Shown here: in pieces, positions 1-11,900 of the stretch | Layout of the letters: every line of letters starts with the position of its first letter | How positions within the stretch are numbered: position 1 is the stretch's first letter | Assembly (NCBI GenBank): GCA_039621445.1 | Contig: CP154955.1 | Span: 19,758,691-19,822,690, forward strand | Source of the DNA: Euglena gracilis | Lineage: Eukaryota > Euglenida > Euglenophyceae > Euglenales | Reading direction: 5' to 3' | Length of the DNA stretch: 64,000 nt | Translations under genes and position numbers: made by a program | The notes under the pieces: model-generated | Database searches by the model: none | Told to the model about the DNA's origin: nothing | What the model saw: the letters and a program-made list of their open reading frames with translations, nothing else

Positions 1-742
1 GGGGAACAAAATTTTCTTGCACTTTCGCCTGGAACTGCTTCAAATGCTCGATTTCCGAGCCAAGATGCAAAATCCGTTGTTGGGCTTCTTGGAAAGAAGT
101 AGTGAGTGTGGCAAAATGCTTAACCGCAACAAAGTTACCGATTTCCGGCATTTTGGGGGTGGCATTTTGCGCTTGTAACTGGTGCTGCAATTGCAGTAGC
201 ATGGTTGAACAGGATTCCACTTTGGCAAAAAGATGGCTCATACCATCTTGCACATGCAGAAACTTGGAATCATTCCGCGTTTCCGTTTCATGCAGCATTT
301 CGCTGATTTGTTGGAAATTTTGTGGAAGTTGGATGCGCAAAATACTGTCAACACTTTCTTGAAAATGCTGAAGGTCTTTCCCCGCATTTTCAAAATTGTG
401 TTGGCAATATTTGCCGATTTCCTGCAAATAATTCCAGCAACATTCCAGTTTGGAGTTGACAACCCTTTGATTGTCCTCATCAAACTGCAGAACCTTGTTG
501 AGCATGGTTGCGCATTCCGCAACGCATTGGTGGACATGCAAAATTTGCTTGCTAAGCGGGTGATCCGCTGGGAGTTGACCGAGAATTCGGTAAACATCAC
601 CGTGGGTGAGGTTATCCCTCAAATCTTCCTCAAACGCCTTTATTGTTGCATGGGGGTAATGAACCCTCTTCATCATCATTGTCATTGATTGTTCGGGATG
701 TAGGTGGCAAAATGCCTTCCTCCATCCCGGTTCACCCATCAT
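1..742 (-). CDS. Coiled-coil ORF, partial (gag-like region of a mobile element?)
   Basis: An uninterrupted minus-strand reading frame runs from an ATG pair near 742 to the window edge, so the C-terminus is missing (at least 247 codons). The protein starts MMGEPGWRKAFCHLHPEQS and soon becomes helical and rich in Gln, His, Glu and Asn, with heptad-like stretches such as LQHFQESVDSILRIQ and HLGSEIEHLKQFQAKVQ. I see no catalytic motif. Codons end mostly in A or T, unlike the strongly GC3-rich exons of the other genes here, and there is no intron in 740 bp where host exons rarely exceed 250 bp. Intronless, compositionally foreign and next to a second such ORF, it best fits the structural-protein region of a retroelement. 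A lineage-specific host gene is the alternative. The next upstream in-frame codon signal is a TAA, so the start is among the first ATGs. Confidence 0.5.
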   Translation of the reverse strand, partial: MMGEPGWRKAFCHLHPEQSMTMMMKRVHYPHATIKAFEEDLRDNLTHGDVYRILGQLPADHPLSKQILHVHQCVAECATMLNKVLQFDEDNQRVVNSKLECCWNYLQEIGKYCQHNFENAGKDLQHFQESVDSILRIQLPQNFQQISEMLHETETRNDSKFLHVQDGMSHLFAKVESCSTMLLQLQHQLQAQNATPKMPEIGNFVAVKHFATLTTSFQEAQQRILHLGSEIEHLKQFQAKVQENFVP

Positions 743-964
743 TGATGCGGCGAGGGGATGAACCCCTTGCAACTTCACACTTGGTTACTCATGTTACCCA
801 TGAACAAAGTGAGGGGTATTTGCCCTTTGCTCTGTTCACACCCAAAAGATTCCCGGTGGAAGCACCGGTGGGCCTTTTGGAATGCAACTCGGTGGAAACA
901 CCGTGTTTTTTCCAACCCCCCCCCTCAATTACCACCCCCCACACCATTTCGCGCATTGCCGGGA

Positions 965-1423
965 TTACCCGCGGAAGCTGCGGTTTTCCCTGCATTGCCA
1001 TGGAACCCAGATATGCGTCTGGTGGTACCGGAGATCTCTGGTGCCGTGTCCATTGTGGAGGACTAGGCCCAGCTTGCTGTTTTGGCCGCCATGGCCTGTG
1101 CGGGTTTGGCTGCCATAGCCCCGCTTGGATGCATTGTGTGTTGTGTAATGTTGGCCCCAATGGCCCTGGCTCCAATGGCCGTGGTGGCCTGCTGGTTGTT
1201 GCTTCTGCCCCTTTCGGGGCCTTCTGACCACTGTCTGCCAGGGTCCGTGGCCATCACTTTGGGGGGTTTGGGTTCTGGAACTTTCTGTGGGGGAATTTTC
1301 TTTTGGGGAAGGGGCAGCCACGGTTCGCCACAGTTGACCTGCGTCGTCAGGTTGTCCAGCTGCTGCTGCTGCTCCCTCTTGAAGTTCTCCAGCGCTGTGC
1401 TTCTTTGAAGTTGCATCTTTCAT
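965..1423 (-). CDS. Gln/Gly/His-rich ORF upstream of the coiled-coil ORF
   Basis: Two overlapping minus-strand frames are open here: 965-1423 (152 aa) and 1063-1416 (117 aa). The longer contains DGHGPWQTVVRRPRKGQKQQ, followed by a Gly/His/Gln-rich basic segment. The shorter begins MQLQRSTALENFKREQQQQ and has a Pro/Lys-rich middle. A short coiled coil followed by a basic low-complexity tail resembles retroelement gag-type proteins, but I find no zinc knuckle. Both frames stop before the next ORF (1-742), which is in a different frame, so a frameshift or decay may separate two parts of one element. The choice of frame is unsettled; the 117-aa frame has the more even amino-acid composition. Confidence 0.35.
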   Translation of the reverse strand: MKDATSKKHSAGELQEGAAAAAGQPDDAGQLWRTVAAPSPKENSPTESSRTQTPQSDGHGPWQTVVRRPRKGQKQQPAGHHGHWSQGHWGQHYTTHNASKRGYGSQTRTGHGGQNSKLGLVLHNGHGTRDLRYHQTHIWVPWQCRENRSFRG

Positions 1424-2478
1424 TGAATTCTTTCGAAAAAGTCAACAACTTTTGATTTGAAGTTCTGCACGAGCGTGACTTTCTGGATAATTTGAATAGA
1501 TTGATTGTCTTCTTCTTTTCTCAATTGGTGAGGTATTTGAAGTTCCTTTCTTCTGGGTGTCGAAGGGCAAATTAGGAATCAGCAAACTCCGGCGAAAAAG
1601 GCACTAAGCGGGACCTCCTAACCCAGCGCACCCAAACAATCCAAACAACACCGCCGGCGAGCAAGGCATGGCCTCACAAGGGCAAAGTGCGGAGCCCGAG
1701 GTGTCCTGGCTGGGTGCGGGGGGCTGGTCGGAATCGCGCCTCGGAAGGGCTTGTCCGCGGTACCCGGACCGTCCCACCCAGCCCGGCGTGGGACCCCCCT
1801 CGGCCATTTCTATTTCTCGCTTCGTACAGGGCCCAAGGCCAAAGGGGGGAGACCCAACCACCCAAGCCTTCTGACTCAAAGGAAGCATGGATCTTCCCCC
1901 CCCTTTTCCAGTTTTTTCTCCTGGCCGAGTGTTTTCAAAACCTCTGCCCTGATAATTTTTATCCCATTGACCAACCAGAATGAGAAAAATATGACATCCT
2001 GAGGGTAGTGCGCATTTTCGTGCATTTTTCTTGCGTGCATCATTTCTGACAGTGAAAAAAAAGTAACAAATTGTTTCTGAGACAAAATTAACCGCAATGG
2101 ATTTTTGAACACAGATGCAACACATTTCTGGTGAAAATCTATCCCCAAAATGAACTGATTTTTGAATTGACTTGATTCTTTTCCTGCCAAACTATCCCCC
2201 CTTGGTGGACTTCCGCCAACCAAATAATATTCCCAGGGGGGATTTGCTCAGAAAAAAAAAGATGGATTTGCTTCTCAACGCGCATTGATTCCAAAAAGGA
2301 AGGTTAATGCCAAGAATCTCTTGGTGGTGCACAGGTTCATTGAAAAAAAGAGAGCGTGGGGAAGTCGGCTGGAGAAGAAAAGGAGCATTATCGTTTTGGT
2401 GTGGTGGTTTGGGGGAGGAGGGGGCGTGGGACGGTGCGCGATCCGCATTCACGACACCGCACACCGGTCCCCGGCGCG
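1424..2478. other. Gene-free interval between the gag-like ORFs and the ubiquitin gene
   Basis: No reading frame here has sustained coding character. Short GC-rich ORFs at 1604-2125 are overlapping shadows. The interval is downstream of the ubiquitin stop codon on the minus strand and upstream of the gag-like ORFs, so it may contain a 3' UTR or the element's 5' region; I see no decisive signal. Confidence 0.4.
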
Positions 2479-3968
2479 TCACCGCTGCCGGGCGTACCAC
2501 CCGAGCGCCGCAAAGAACGCGACGAAAAACAGGACGACGAGCACCAGCGTGGCCAGCGTGTCGCCCGCGTTGCCGCCGCGCAGGCGGAGCAGCAGGTGCA
2601 GGGTGGCCTCCTTGGGCACCGCGTAGTCCGCCAGCGCTAAAGCGTCGTCGCCTGCTGCCCCGCCTCTCCCCCCTGGGAATTCGGGGAGGGGCAGGACTGC
2701 ACGCAGCCTGAGAGGAGAGGGGTCCAAGAGGGGGGCAACTGCGCTAGCCTGCAAAAAAAAAATGCGCATTTTTGAAAAAATGCGTGTAAATGTGCAAAAT
2801 TTCAGAGAAAAGGCGCAAAAATCACGAAAATGCAAAAATTGCCAAAAAAAGCACCAAATTCACACAATTGTGAGGAATTATGAGGAAAATCATTTTCCGA
2901 AAAAAATATGAGAATTATGAACAAAATATCAGTTTCCAGAAATTTCGAAACATTCAAAAATTGCAAAAGTTTGCGAAAATGGTCAAAAATGAGAAAAATT
3001 GGGTAACCACGAAACTGTGCGCCAAAGAGCAAAAGCAAGGAAAAAAATCGAAGAGTGCGCAAAAATGTGTCAAGCTGTGAAATGCAATCCCCCGCCCTGG
3101 GGGGTCGGAGCCTCCCGCGCCAGGAGAAACTCTTTCGGGGCCGGAGCCGAAAGAATTTTTCTTTCTGACCCAAAATAAGCTGAGTTGGTGGGGGGGGGGT
3201 GGGAGGACACCCCCCCCACCTAAACCATGTACGCCCTCCTTATATCAAACCCTGGGGGGGGGTTGGACCCCCCCGACCCACCACCTATGGGGTTTGTGGG
3301 TTTGTTCCTCTTTAATGCTGGGGAGGGCGGAACCCCCCCCAAACATCACCCACCACAGCAATCAAAGCCGACACGACAGATGCACCCGCAACCAGCAATG
3401 GGCCAAACAGGGGCGGGGGGGGGGTGTGGCGAGAGGCGGGGCGGTCAAGCTGTTTGCCTCCGTAGATCAGCCGCTGCTCCTCCACTGCAGTGCGTGGGAC
3501 GCCTGAAGGGGGAGGGCGGGGACAGCCCTTCTCGCCTGGCACAGAGCACAGAGCAGTCCACCGGCAACCTGCACAACGTGGCCCCGGACTGCTTCCAGCT
3601 CGATTCCAAAACATTGGTCTGACCAGGAACAATTGCCGATGGGGAAAATTTCTGGTGCGAAAGCATTTGACCTTAAAATGCACTGGGACGGACCGCAGAA
3701 GGCTCCATTGCAAGCCGTCAGTGTACTCCATTGATCGCTCTTTCAGGTTAACCCTGTTGTTGGAACTGGGATTTGGCGGGGACCCTTGCCTGCCACCGCT
3801 TCCAACGACCCAGGGGACTGGAACAGCGGTTGAATTGCCCCTGACACCCGGAGACCCGCACGGACCTGCCTTCCCCTGCATCTGAGCCTTGACCGCGCCG
3901 ACGGTGTCGGCGGGGTCCACCTCCAGCGTGATGGTCCTGCCGGCCACCGTCCGCACAAAGATCTGCAT
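2479..3968 (-). CDS. Ubiquitin-like protein with a hydrophobic C-terminal tail (tail-anchored ubiquitin)
   Basis: Three exons: 3866-3968, 3446-3502 and 2479-2651, giving 110 residues. Exon 1 starts [20 protein letters not shown], nearly ubiquitin positions 1-20. Exon 2 carries [12 protein letters not shown] and exon 3 carries [21 protein letters not shown] in ubiquitin order. Relative to ubiquitin K6 and K11 are Arg and K29 is Gln, while K27, K33, K48 and K63 are kept; I44 and H68 are kept, L8 is Val and V70 is Leu. With the splice sites chosen there are four extra residues in two loops. After the final GG comes NAGD, then a continuous hydrophobic segment [18 protein letters not shown], then YARQR and a stop: a topology typical of a tail-anchored membrane protein. 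Intron 1 is GT-AG; intron 2 is nonconventional. Cleavage after GG would release a soluble ubiquitin-like unit; without cleavage the domain would sit on the cytosolic face of a membrane. Both outcomes are inference. Confidence 0.85.
2652..3445 (-). other. Nonconventional intron 2 of the ubiquitin-like gene
   Basis: The 794-nt intron has no GT donor. Its ends carry a perfect 12-bp inverted repeat, GCCCCGCCTCTC at 2657-2668 and its complement at 3431-3442 on the plus strand. The helix starts three bases inside the 5' junction and stops five bases before the 3' junction. Splicing there joins [13 protein letters not shown] in frame, one residue longer than ubiquitin's KQL-EDGRTLSDY. A GC-AG reading (donor 3 nt downstream) would also be in frame and add one more residue. 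Confidence 0.7.
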
Positions 3969-5948
3969 CCGGGGGCACCCTGCCAGGCACGGAGCCGCAG
4001 CGGTGCGAGACCATCCCCCACGTCTGCAGCTGGCGGCATCCCCCCCCCCCCAAAGCTGGCCACGTTGGAACCATACTCTGAAAGATAAGATTACTAAGGC
4101 TGACGACCAAAAAAAAATGAAAAAAAAAGAAAAAAATCCCATTTTTTCTTCTTCAAAATGATCATTTTTTCTTCTTCAAAAATGATCACCAAAATGCGTT
4201 TGTCCTTTGGGTGGGGGGTTCATCGTGAAATCAACTCTAACTTATTCACAAAAAAAATTGCAGCGGCACTGTTACGCTCCAGTGGGGGAGTGCGTCCACT
4301 TGTCACCGAAAGGAAACTGTGTTGTGCTACTTTGGCAAATGGAAATCAGGAACCATGCTTTTGTCACAATCTGAATGTGTACGAACGCACAAAGCTGCAT
4401 GCCAATACTTGGAAGATTGCAGATAACTCAGATAACTGATTTTTCGCTTGCGTCGCATTGGGGGAAAAGTGCGATGCGGTCTGCAACACCGGTCAGCAAG
4501 GTGGTTAAGCACATATGCAAATAATTCTGATCGACGCAGGGGGGAGAAAGAGGGGAAAGGGTAGAGTGGGAAGACGAGTCTACGGGCCGTCGGTCTCTGA
4601 TGGGAGGTGGATGAAATCGGGCAACACGTACTCGTGACCAAGCTGTGGAGTGGAGCGAGGGGGCACCCTATGAGAACTTCCAAGCAAAAGACCCCAAACA
4701 CACACGCACACGCAGACAAAGGAGGGATGGAGAAATTACTTTTTACCCCTCCACGTCGAACTGATCAAGGCAGCCGATCGAATGAAAGTTTGGCGAGGGC
4801 AGCAGTCAAAAGTTCAAAATGATTCCTGCCGCAACGGCAAACTCTTTAGCACTTGAAGCCTGGATGCTGGCAGAGGAGATATACAAAAAAAAAACCCTTG
4901 AAACCCTTGAAAAAGCGACACAACAAAAAAAAACCCGCCAGAAACCACAACACACATAAAAATGAAATCTCGGGTTTGCATAATTTTTTTGGGCCTAAAT
5001 TTAAACACAAAAAGCCAACAAACATCACAATTGCGACTTGGGAATGCTTGGAAATAAGCAATTTTATGGAGGATAAAATTATGGAAAAAATGGTCCAAAA
5101 ATGAGGGGGGGAACCCAAAATGAAATCAACCAAATTTTCTGGCACAAAATGGCCAAAATTTTCTGCCCCCCCCCCCAAATCATATCCCAGCAGAAGTCGA
5201 AAAATCGCCGGGGGGGAACAAAAATGGCAATAAATAGATGTTTAAGAAATAATTGCAAAACACAGAGAGCAGAAATTTTTTTAATACAAAACAGAGGTAC
5301 AGCCGAGTCTCTGCAGTCTGGCTGGGTGCTGCTGGCTGAAAAAAGGGGTGTCCCCTCCGAGTAAGAAATTCTCTGTTGAAGAACACAGAGACAAAAAAAC
5401 ACTTGGGCTCCTGAGGGCGTCGAGCACGTTATATTGCTCAGTGGTCATCGGAGCCCCCCCCCCCCTCCTGTTGACTGACCGATCCCCCACTAATTTTTAT
5501 CTGAAGAATTGCCAATGTGTTTGAGCCATGTGGCCTGAGAGTGTACAGCGACACAGACCCGGGTTTGACGGACAACACTGGCAAAAATGCCGAGGAAAGA
5601 AATGATGAGAAACAGCACCGACTCCCCATCGTTTTTCACTGTCTCCCCCCCCCCCCCGATTTCTTTCCAAAATCCTTTTAGATGGCCGTCCCAATGGAAC
5701 GCTTGATTCTCTGAATGCAGATGATTGATCTCCGAATCTGTCACCACCTTTAATTCATCACCATCCTCCGTACAGTTCTTGCTCGATGTGGTCTTGACTG
5801 CCTTACTACTAAACTACTGCCGTCGGAGCAGGAAATGAACGGGGGGGGGGGCACTTTCTTCAAAAAAGAAAAGAAAACAAGAACCAGATTGATTTTGTTG
5901 GCGATTTCCTGAGCTTTCTGTTCTTTTTGGGCGCTGCTTGGGTCACAG
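3969..5948. other. Intergenic, low-complexity
   Basis: Between the lipase stop and the ubiquitin start. It contains A-runs, G/C-runs and AT-rich stretches (4870-5100, 5160-5300) but no frame with coding character on either strand. The minus-strand promoter or trans-splice acceptor of the ubiquitin gene should lie near 3970-4200; a T-rich minus-strand tract at about 4110-4190 (A-rich on plus) is compatible with a polypyrimidine tract, but no specific site can be called. Confidence 0.4.
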
Positions 5949-8900
5949 TCACCGACGGACAAAAGCAAGGGGGCACACGTCCACGCGCTGCTGCTCCGTG
6001 CCGGCCGTGGCGTTGGCGAGGTCGTCCATGTACATCAGGATGCTGTGGTCGTGGAACTCGTTGAGCTTCAGCAGCCCCTGCTGCAGCATGTCCCCCACCA
6101 CCCCGGCCTGCGCGCCCAGCTGCGGCGGCGGCGGCAGCAGCAGTGATGGCCGTCCCACACATGGCCGCCACCCGACGCACCGCGACACACACACCCTGTG
6201 GGTCGTGCCTCACTGTGTCTTCCGTCCGGTGCGGTGTGTCGGTCCGTTTCTTTCCTGTGTGGCACCCACGGGGAATTCCAGTTGCGGGTTGGCCGCTTTC
6301 GCGGGCGGCGGAGTCCAGTGTCGGACAGCACCCCCTCACCGCCTCGGGGCCAGCGCAGGCGGTGGAGGCGCACACCTTGACGTCCTTAAGCCGGTGGATG
6401 GACGCCTCCCACTGCTTGTCGTCCAACAGCATCGCCCGCGTCAGCTGCGACGGCCCCCAGCAAGCCACCCCAGGGAAACCAACCCCCCTTGTGCACCACT
6501 GAAAGGGGGATGAGCATCGGGTTTGGTTGGTGGTTGGCCCCAGGGGGGAGGTAAAACGACTTAAAGTGCGTGTATGTATGTATGTATGTATGTATGTATG
6601 TATGTATGTATGTATGTATGTATGTATGTATGTATGTATGTATGTATGTATGTATGTATGTATGTATGTATGTATGTATGTATGTATGTATGTATGTATG
6701 TATGTATGTATGTATGTATGTATGTATGTATGTATGTATGTATGTATGTATGTATGTGCATCATGTGTAGTGTGTATATCATATGTGTTGTGTATGAGTG
6801 TGTGTATGAGTGTATGTATGTAGTACATAGTAGTGTATGTAGTACATATAATAATACAATATGTATATAATGTGTACGTATAGTATCTATGTAGTACATA
6901 TGTATGTAGTGTATGTATGAGTGTATGTCCCCACAGCGCTGGAATTACACCAGAGTTGCTCACCCAGCCAGGCGGAGCAACACAAGAGCACTGGTGCTGG
7001 TGTCAGGGGTCCCTGGCCACTCACCACACAACAAACTGGGCCAGAAGTGGGGTTGGCGCGGGCCACAAATAGTAAATAATATTTAATGCAACTAAGGGGA
7101 GGGTAAAACGAAGAGGGTTATAAATTGTGGCTTAGTGTGGATCCAGCACAGGCCCACAAAAATGACTACTTCGCTACCGCGGGGGTATACCAAAATATTC
7201 TGGGCATTTTGTGAGCCCGATGCAATGCTGGGATATGCCCACCGCCTGTTTTTCGGCGCACCACGTGGTTTTTTTGGCACAACTTGACCTTCCCTCTTGG
7301 GTGGAGTACATTACAAATTGAGGGTTGGTGCCCGGTGGGCATAAATGGTGGCTGGAGTCTGGCGGGGTCCACCCTTTTTACCCCAGGCACATATTGGTTG
7401 GACCCCGCACTACACCCACCACAACCGGTTGGATGGTCGGCCCCCGGAGGAGGGGTTAAAGGTGGGGGGTGGGCTATAAATCCCCCTTTGTTTTGCCTAT
7501 GTTGAGGGGGGGGTTATAGGTCCCGGTTTGGTGGTTGGTCCCAGGAGGGGGGGTTAGAGGATGGGGGGTGGTTAAAGGAAGGGGGGGTTACAGGTGGGAG
7601 GGACCGCCACAACTGGCATCCCGCGCCAAACCAACATGGCCAAAACAAACCACACCTCGGCACGGGATGCCTCGTCCCAGTCGGCCGACAGCACCACGAG
7701 GTCTCCACAGTGGCCGAACATGCTGAAGTTGGCCGCCGCCACGTCGTAGCCAGGCTGGAGTTAACGAAGCCCCCCCCCTCCTCAGGGGACAGGGATCATG
7801 GAACGCCCTGGGGTCCCTCCCCGGGAGTCCCTGCCCCCCCAGGAGTGCGCTTTGAACGCAAATGCGTCAATCTCAAGCGGTGAGTCAAATGAAATCCGCC
7901 AAATGCGCGATTTGGGGAAACTGTTCCAAGATTCAGTGTTGACCAAGCTGAAAAGCGTTCCATTGTGGACCTGAACCACATCCTGAAGGGCTGGGACACG
8001 GTTCAGCAATGAACATCGCAATTGCGCCGACAATCAACAGCTGGCCACGTCTCCCATCCAGCCTGGTCATAATTACTGTGCCACTGCGCCAGCCTCAGTG
8101 CCAACAGGACCCGGGTTGAGTGGTGGCCGGTGGGCAGGTGAGGGTCGCTCCCCAACAGGCACCCTCCCCCCACACAGCCACAAGGCCCAGCCCCAAAGAA
8201 GAGGGCCACGTGCCCGCTCCCCCTTCACGACCCCCCCCCCCAACTGACCACTACCGCCAAACAATGAACCTCCTGGGGGACAACAATGTGAAGCAGACAG
8301 GGGGAGGGGCAACCTCGCCTCCTGGGCAGGGCCGTCAATTCCGTGGCGGCGGTGGCGGGCCGGGGGACCGGGTCGAGGCGGCGCACCACGCGGGTGGTCT
8401 TGCTGGCGAACTCGTCGAAGACTGCTCGGGACTTGGGTTCCGCCTGGCCACGGGGAAGAATTGATCCTCCACAAGAAAGAGGAGGTGTGCGGGGTGAGTG
8501 AGTTTGCGTGTTTTGGGTGTGTCTGCGCACACACACGCGCGCATATGTGTAGGTGCGCAGTGTGAGAGTGCACGTGTGTCTTGTGGTGTGTGCATGCGTG
8601 CACGGACACACGAAGAGAGTGTACCAGACGCTCGCTCGCTGAGAGTCTTTAGCGTTTTTGAAAAAGTGTTCGACATTTATGTGTGAACAACACACATCCA
8701 TTTGTGTTCTTGCACAAAGCAGGAAGACAGAAATAAGCCCAATGTTTTGAAACAGAAACAAACACTGTGCACACCTTGAGGAACTCCAGCGAGGGACGAG
8801 AGGCCACTGGCGGTTGTCCAAACGTCACCAATCGGAAGTCTCGGATGCCCCACTGCTGCAACTCCTGCGGCCGCGTGGAGGCACCAAGGCGAAAAAGGCA

Positions 8901-11900
8901 AAATACACACAATAAAACAATCAAGGCAAAAAAGAAATCATTAACAACTGTCACACGAACATCAAAAGCATGCCGGCCATTCCTTTTGAATTCCGTCCGG
9001 AATAACAATTCAACTTCACATGGCATCGGCACGGTGGTCACATCGACACGGCTGCATTGGGGCCAGCGCACCTCCGGCGAGAATTGCGGCTCCTCCAACG
9101 TGTACATCCACGCCAGGATGGTGGCGTACGCGCCGCCCAGCGAATGGCCCGTGAAGTGCATCATGACCTCCGGCGCCCCCTGGTTGCAGGGCTGGGCGGG
9201 CCTCAATGCGGGGGAGGGGGGGTCATCACCTTTGCCATCCCACCCCACAGAACCCGCAAAAAAGCACTCCCCCGGCGGCACCGCATTTGAAAATTCTTTC
9301 GGCGAAACTGTGCCTTCCCGGGCCTGCGCGCCGCCGCGTGCGGTGGACGAGGTGCAGGTAGCGGCAGGCGGTGTGCATGGCCTGCTTGATGGACAGCAGC
9401 TCCACGCGCAGGGGCACGGGGCCGGGGTGGTGGCCCGTGAAGGGGGGGGGAGGGGTTGTCGGCACGGCACTTCCTGATGGGGGGGGGGGGGGCGTCATTC
9501 CGTAACCCACCCTAATAAGTGCACGGGTGCGCGCATTTTAAGGACGTAGTTTTGGACCCCAAGGGGTGCACACTTATTAGGGCACTGCGCACTTTTTTGG
9601 GTGAAGCCCAAAATACTTACGTTTCCTCCACTCTTTTTCAATTTCCCATTATTTTTTAATTTTAAACTAGATTATGTGTCAAATTTGGGCTTGGGCGATA
9701 GAAAGATTTGGTCTGAGAAGGACAGTTCTGAGAATTGTGCGCGCTTTTCCGATTTGAGATGTGACAATGATTCCTCCTTTGGGGGGTGCGCTCTTTTCAG
9801 GGAGGTAGTTTCGGACCCTTGGGGGTTGCGCACTTATTAGGGCACTGCGCATATTTAGGGCACTGCGCACTTATTAGGGGGGGGGGGTTTACGGCAAGAA
9901 AGCCTGCAATTCGCGATGGGCATTTCTAACTCCCGTGCTCGTCTGTGCAGCGGTTGCATGTGACTGCACAAGCGCGTTGCAAGGCTGCACGAAACTGCAA
10001 ATGTGCATGTGGAATGTGCATGCATTTCAGCTTCCGTCGGTCGCACTTCCCCATGTGCATGTGCCTGCCATTTCACTGGGGTGTGGATGGGACGGCAAAA
10101 TCCTCCCAGCCCAGGGTTGCACGAGCAGGCCAGTTGGGGGGGGGGTGCCGACCCCTCACCTCATCCTCCACCCATAGGGTTGCGGGGATTCCCGGAGAGC
10201 CCAATCCCAGCCTGCCAACCATCCTCTGGCCACAGCGGGCGGCCCCCCGGCCATACCACTCATTCACAACGGCGATGCTGTAGCCGCGGGCGCCCTCGAT
10301 GACGTGCAGTGTGCCACTGGCGGCCGTCATGTCCCGGACGATGTCCATGAAGCCCTGCGGCGGTTGGCACAAAGCACGCGCACACATGTGGGTGCGTAAT
10401 TCCTCATTCCCCCCTTGCCCAAAGGCCTGAAAGAAATCCACCTCGGATCCACATCGGAATTTCAAAACCCTGTGTGGGGCTCCGTGTCTGGGGGGATTCC
10501 ATGTTTCATCGACCCAAAAGTTACTGTAACTCACCATAAATAAAATTCTCACCATGAATAATTGCCGTCAAAAACTTGGCCCATTTTGAACATATTTTCA
10601 GCAGCTCGAGTAAGAAATCTGAATCTGTCCCAAATAATGTTCTCAAAAATAATTGAGGGGAAACGGCTATCACTCCAAAATACTTTTTGGGCCATCTTCT
10701 TTCATGTCTTTTTTCAGAAGTGGAGATTCCACATTTGGTTCCCAAATAAAGAATCTCAAGGCAGCCCAGGAGAGACAACAACAACACCCAGGGGCAGAGG
10801 GATATTTCATTAACCCATTGAGAAGTTATTGCAGGCATTCACTCACCTGCGAAAAACACTGGACCTTGGTGTGTTTTGCTTGAAAACTGGAATTGGAACA
10901 AGAACATGGATGTGTAAAAAAGATTGTTGGGACTGCAGCCTGCAGTTTCCCGAGGAGAGCGATACACATTTTGAAGCTCATGCAAGTTTTTTTACCCACC
11001 CCACATCCAACGACCGGTAATGTCTGTGCTCTGGGGGGTGGTTGTTGGATACAGGCTCTGATAAAAAAGGTGTCCGGGGGGACAAGGGGTCAAGAAAACT
11101 GTCGTGGGACAAGGGGACGGTCGTGGGACAAGGGGTCAAGAAAACTGGACTCAGGGTGCCAGGGACCACCAAGCACCTATGACAGATTCCAAATTTTAGC
11201 CCGCGGTCGGCTGCGGTCGGCCGCGGTCGGCTGCGGTCGGCCGCGGTCGGCTGCGGTCAACTGCGGTCGGCAGCGGTCGGCAAAGTAGTTGGCCGTAGGT
11301 AGGGGGCAGGCCAACAAAAATGAGCATATATCACAATCACACAATCCACTGTTGCTGACTTTTGGCCACTTTTCCCTGCTTTTGGCCAGTTTCTGATGCT
11401 TTTGGACTGCTTTTGGCCGCTGTTGCCGACTTTTGGTCACTTTTTGCTGCCTTTGCCCATTTTTTTCCTGCCTTTTGCTTTCTTTTGGTCACTTTTGTTG
11501 CTTTTGCCCACTTTTTGCTGTGTTTTGGCTGCTTTTGGCCAGCTTTTGCTTTGCTTTGACCTCTTTTGAAAAAATGGGCAAAATAACAAAAAGAAGGTCG
11601 AAAATGGCTTTAAATGGTCAAAAATGGCCAAAATGGCCCAAAATGGCCCAAAAGCAGGACAAAATGGCCCAAAATTGCAAGAAGTGGGCAAAAAGTGGCC
11701 AAAAATGGTCAAAATAGGTCAAAATGGGTGAATTATGGTGACAAATGGGCCAAAAGGGGGACAAAAGCGACCAAAAATGGCCAAAAGTGGCCAAAAGTGG
11801 CCAAAAGTGACAACATGAGCCAGATGAGCCAGAATAATCTCAACATCTGGGATAAAAATGAGCCTAATTCCTCATTCTCACTGAAAAATTGACATCAACT

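Noticed and set aside
3869-3968. A polyubiquitin array
   Set aside because: Only one ubiquitin unit is present; after GG the frame enters a hydrophobic tail rather than another MQIF.
5860-6963. Minus-strand ORF of 367 codons
   Set aside because: Most of it is the (TATG)n microsatellite read as HTYI repeats. Two real lipase exons lie inside, but the long ORF itself is an artefact.
9072-9179. Reading the lipase as a bacterial esterase contaminant
   Set aside because: The GHSLGG exon is one of at least ten exons with compatible phases spread over 9 kb, so it is a eukaryotic nuclear gene.
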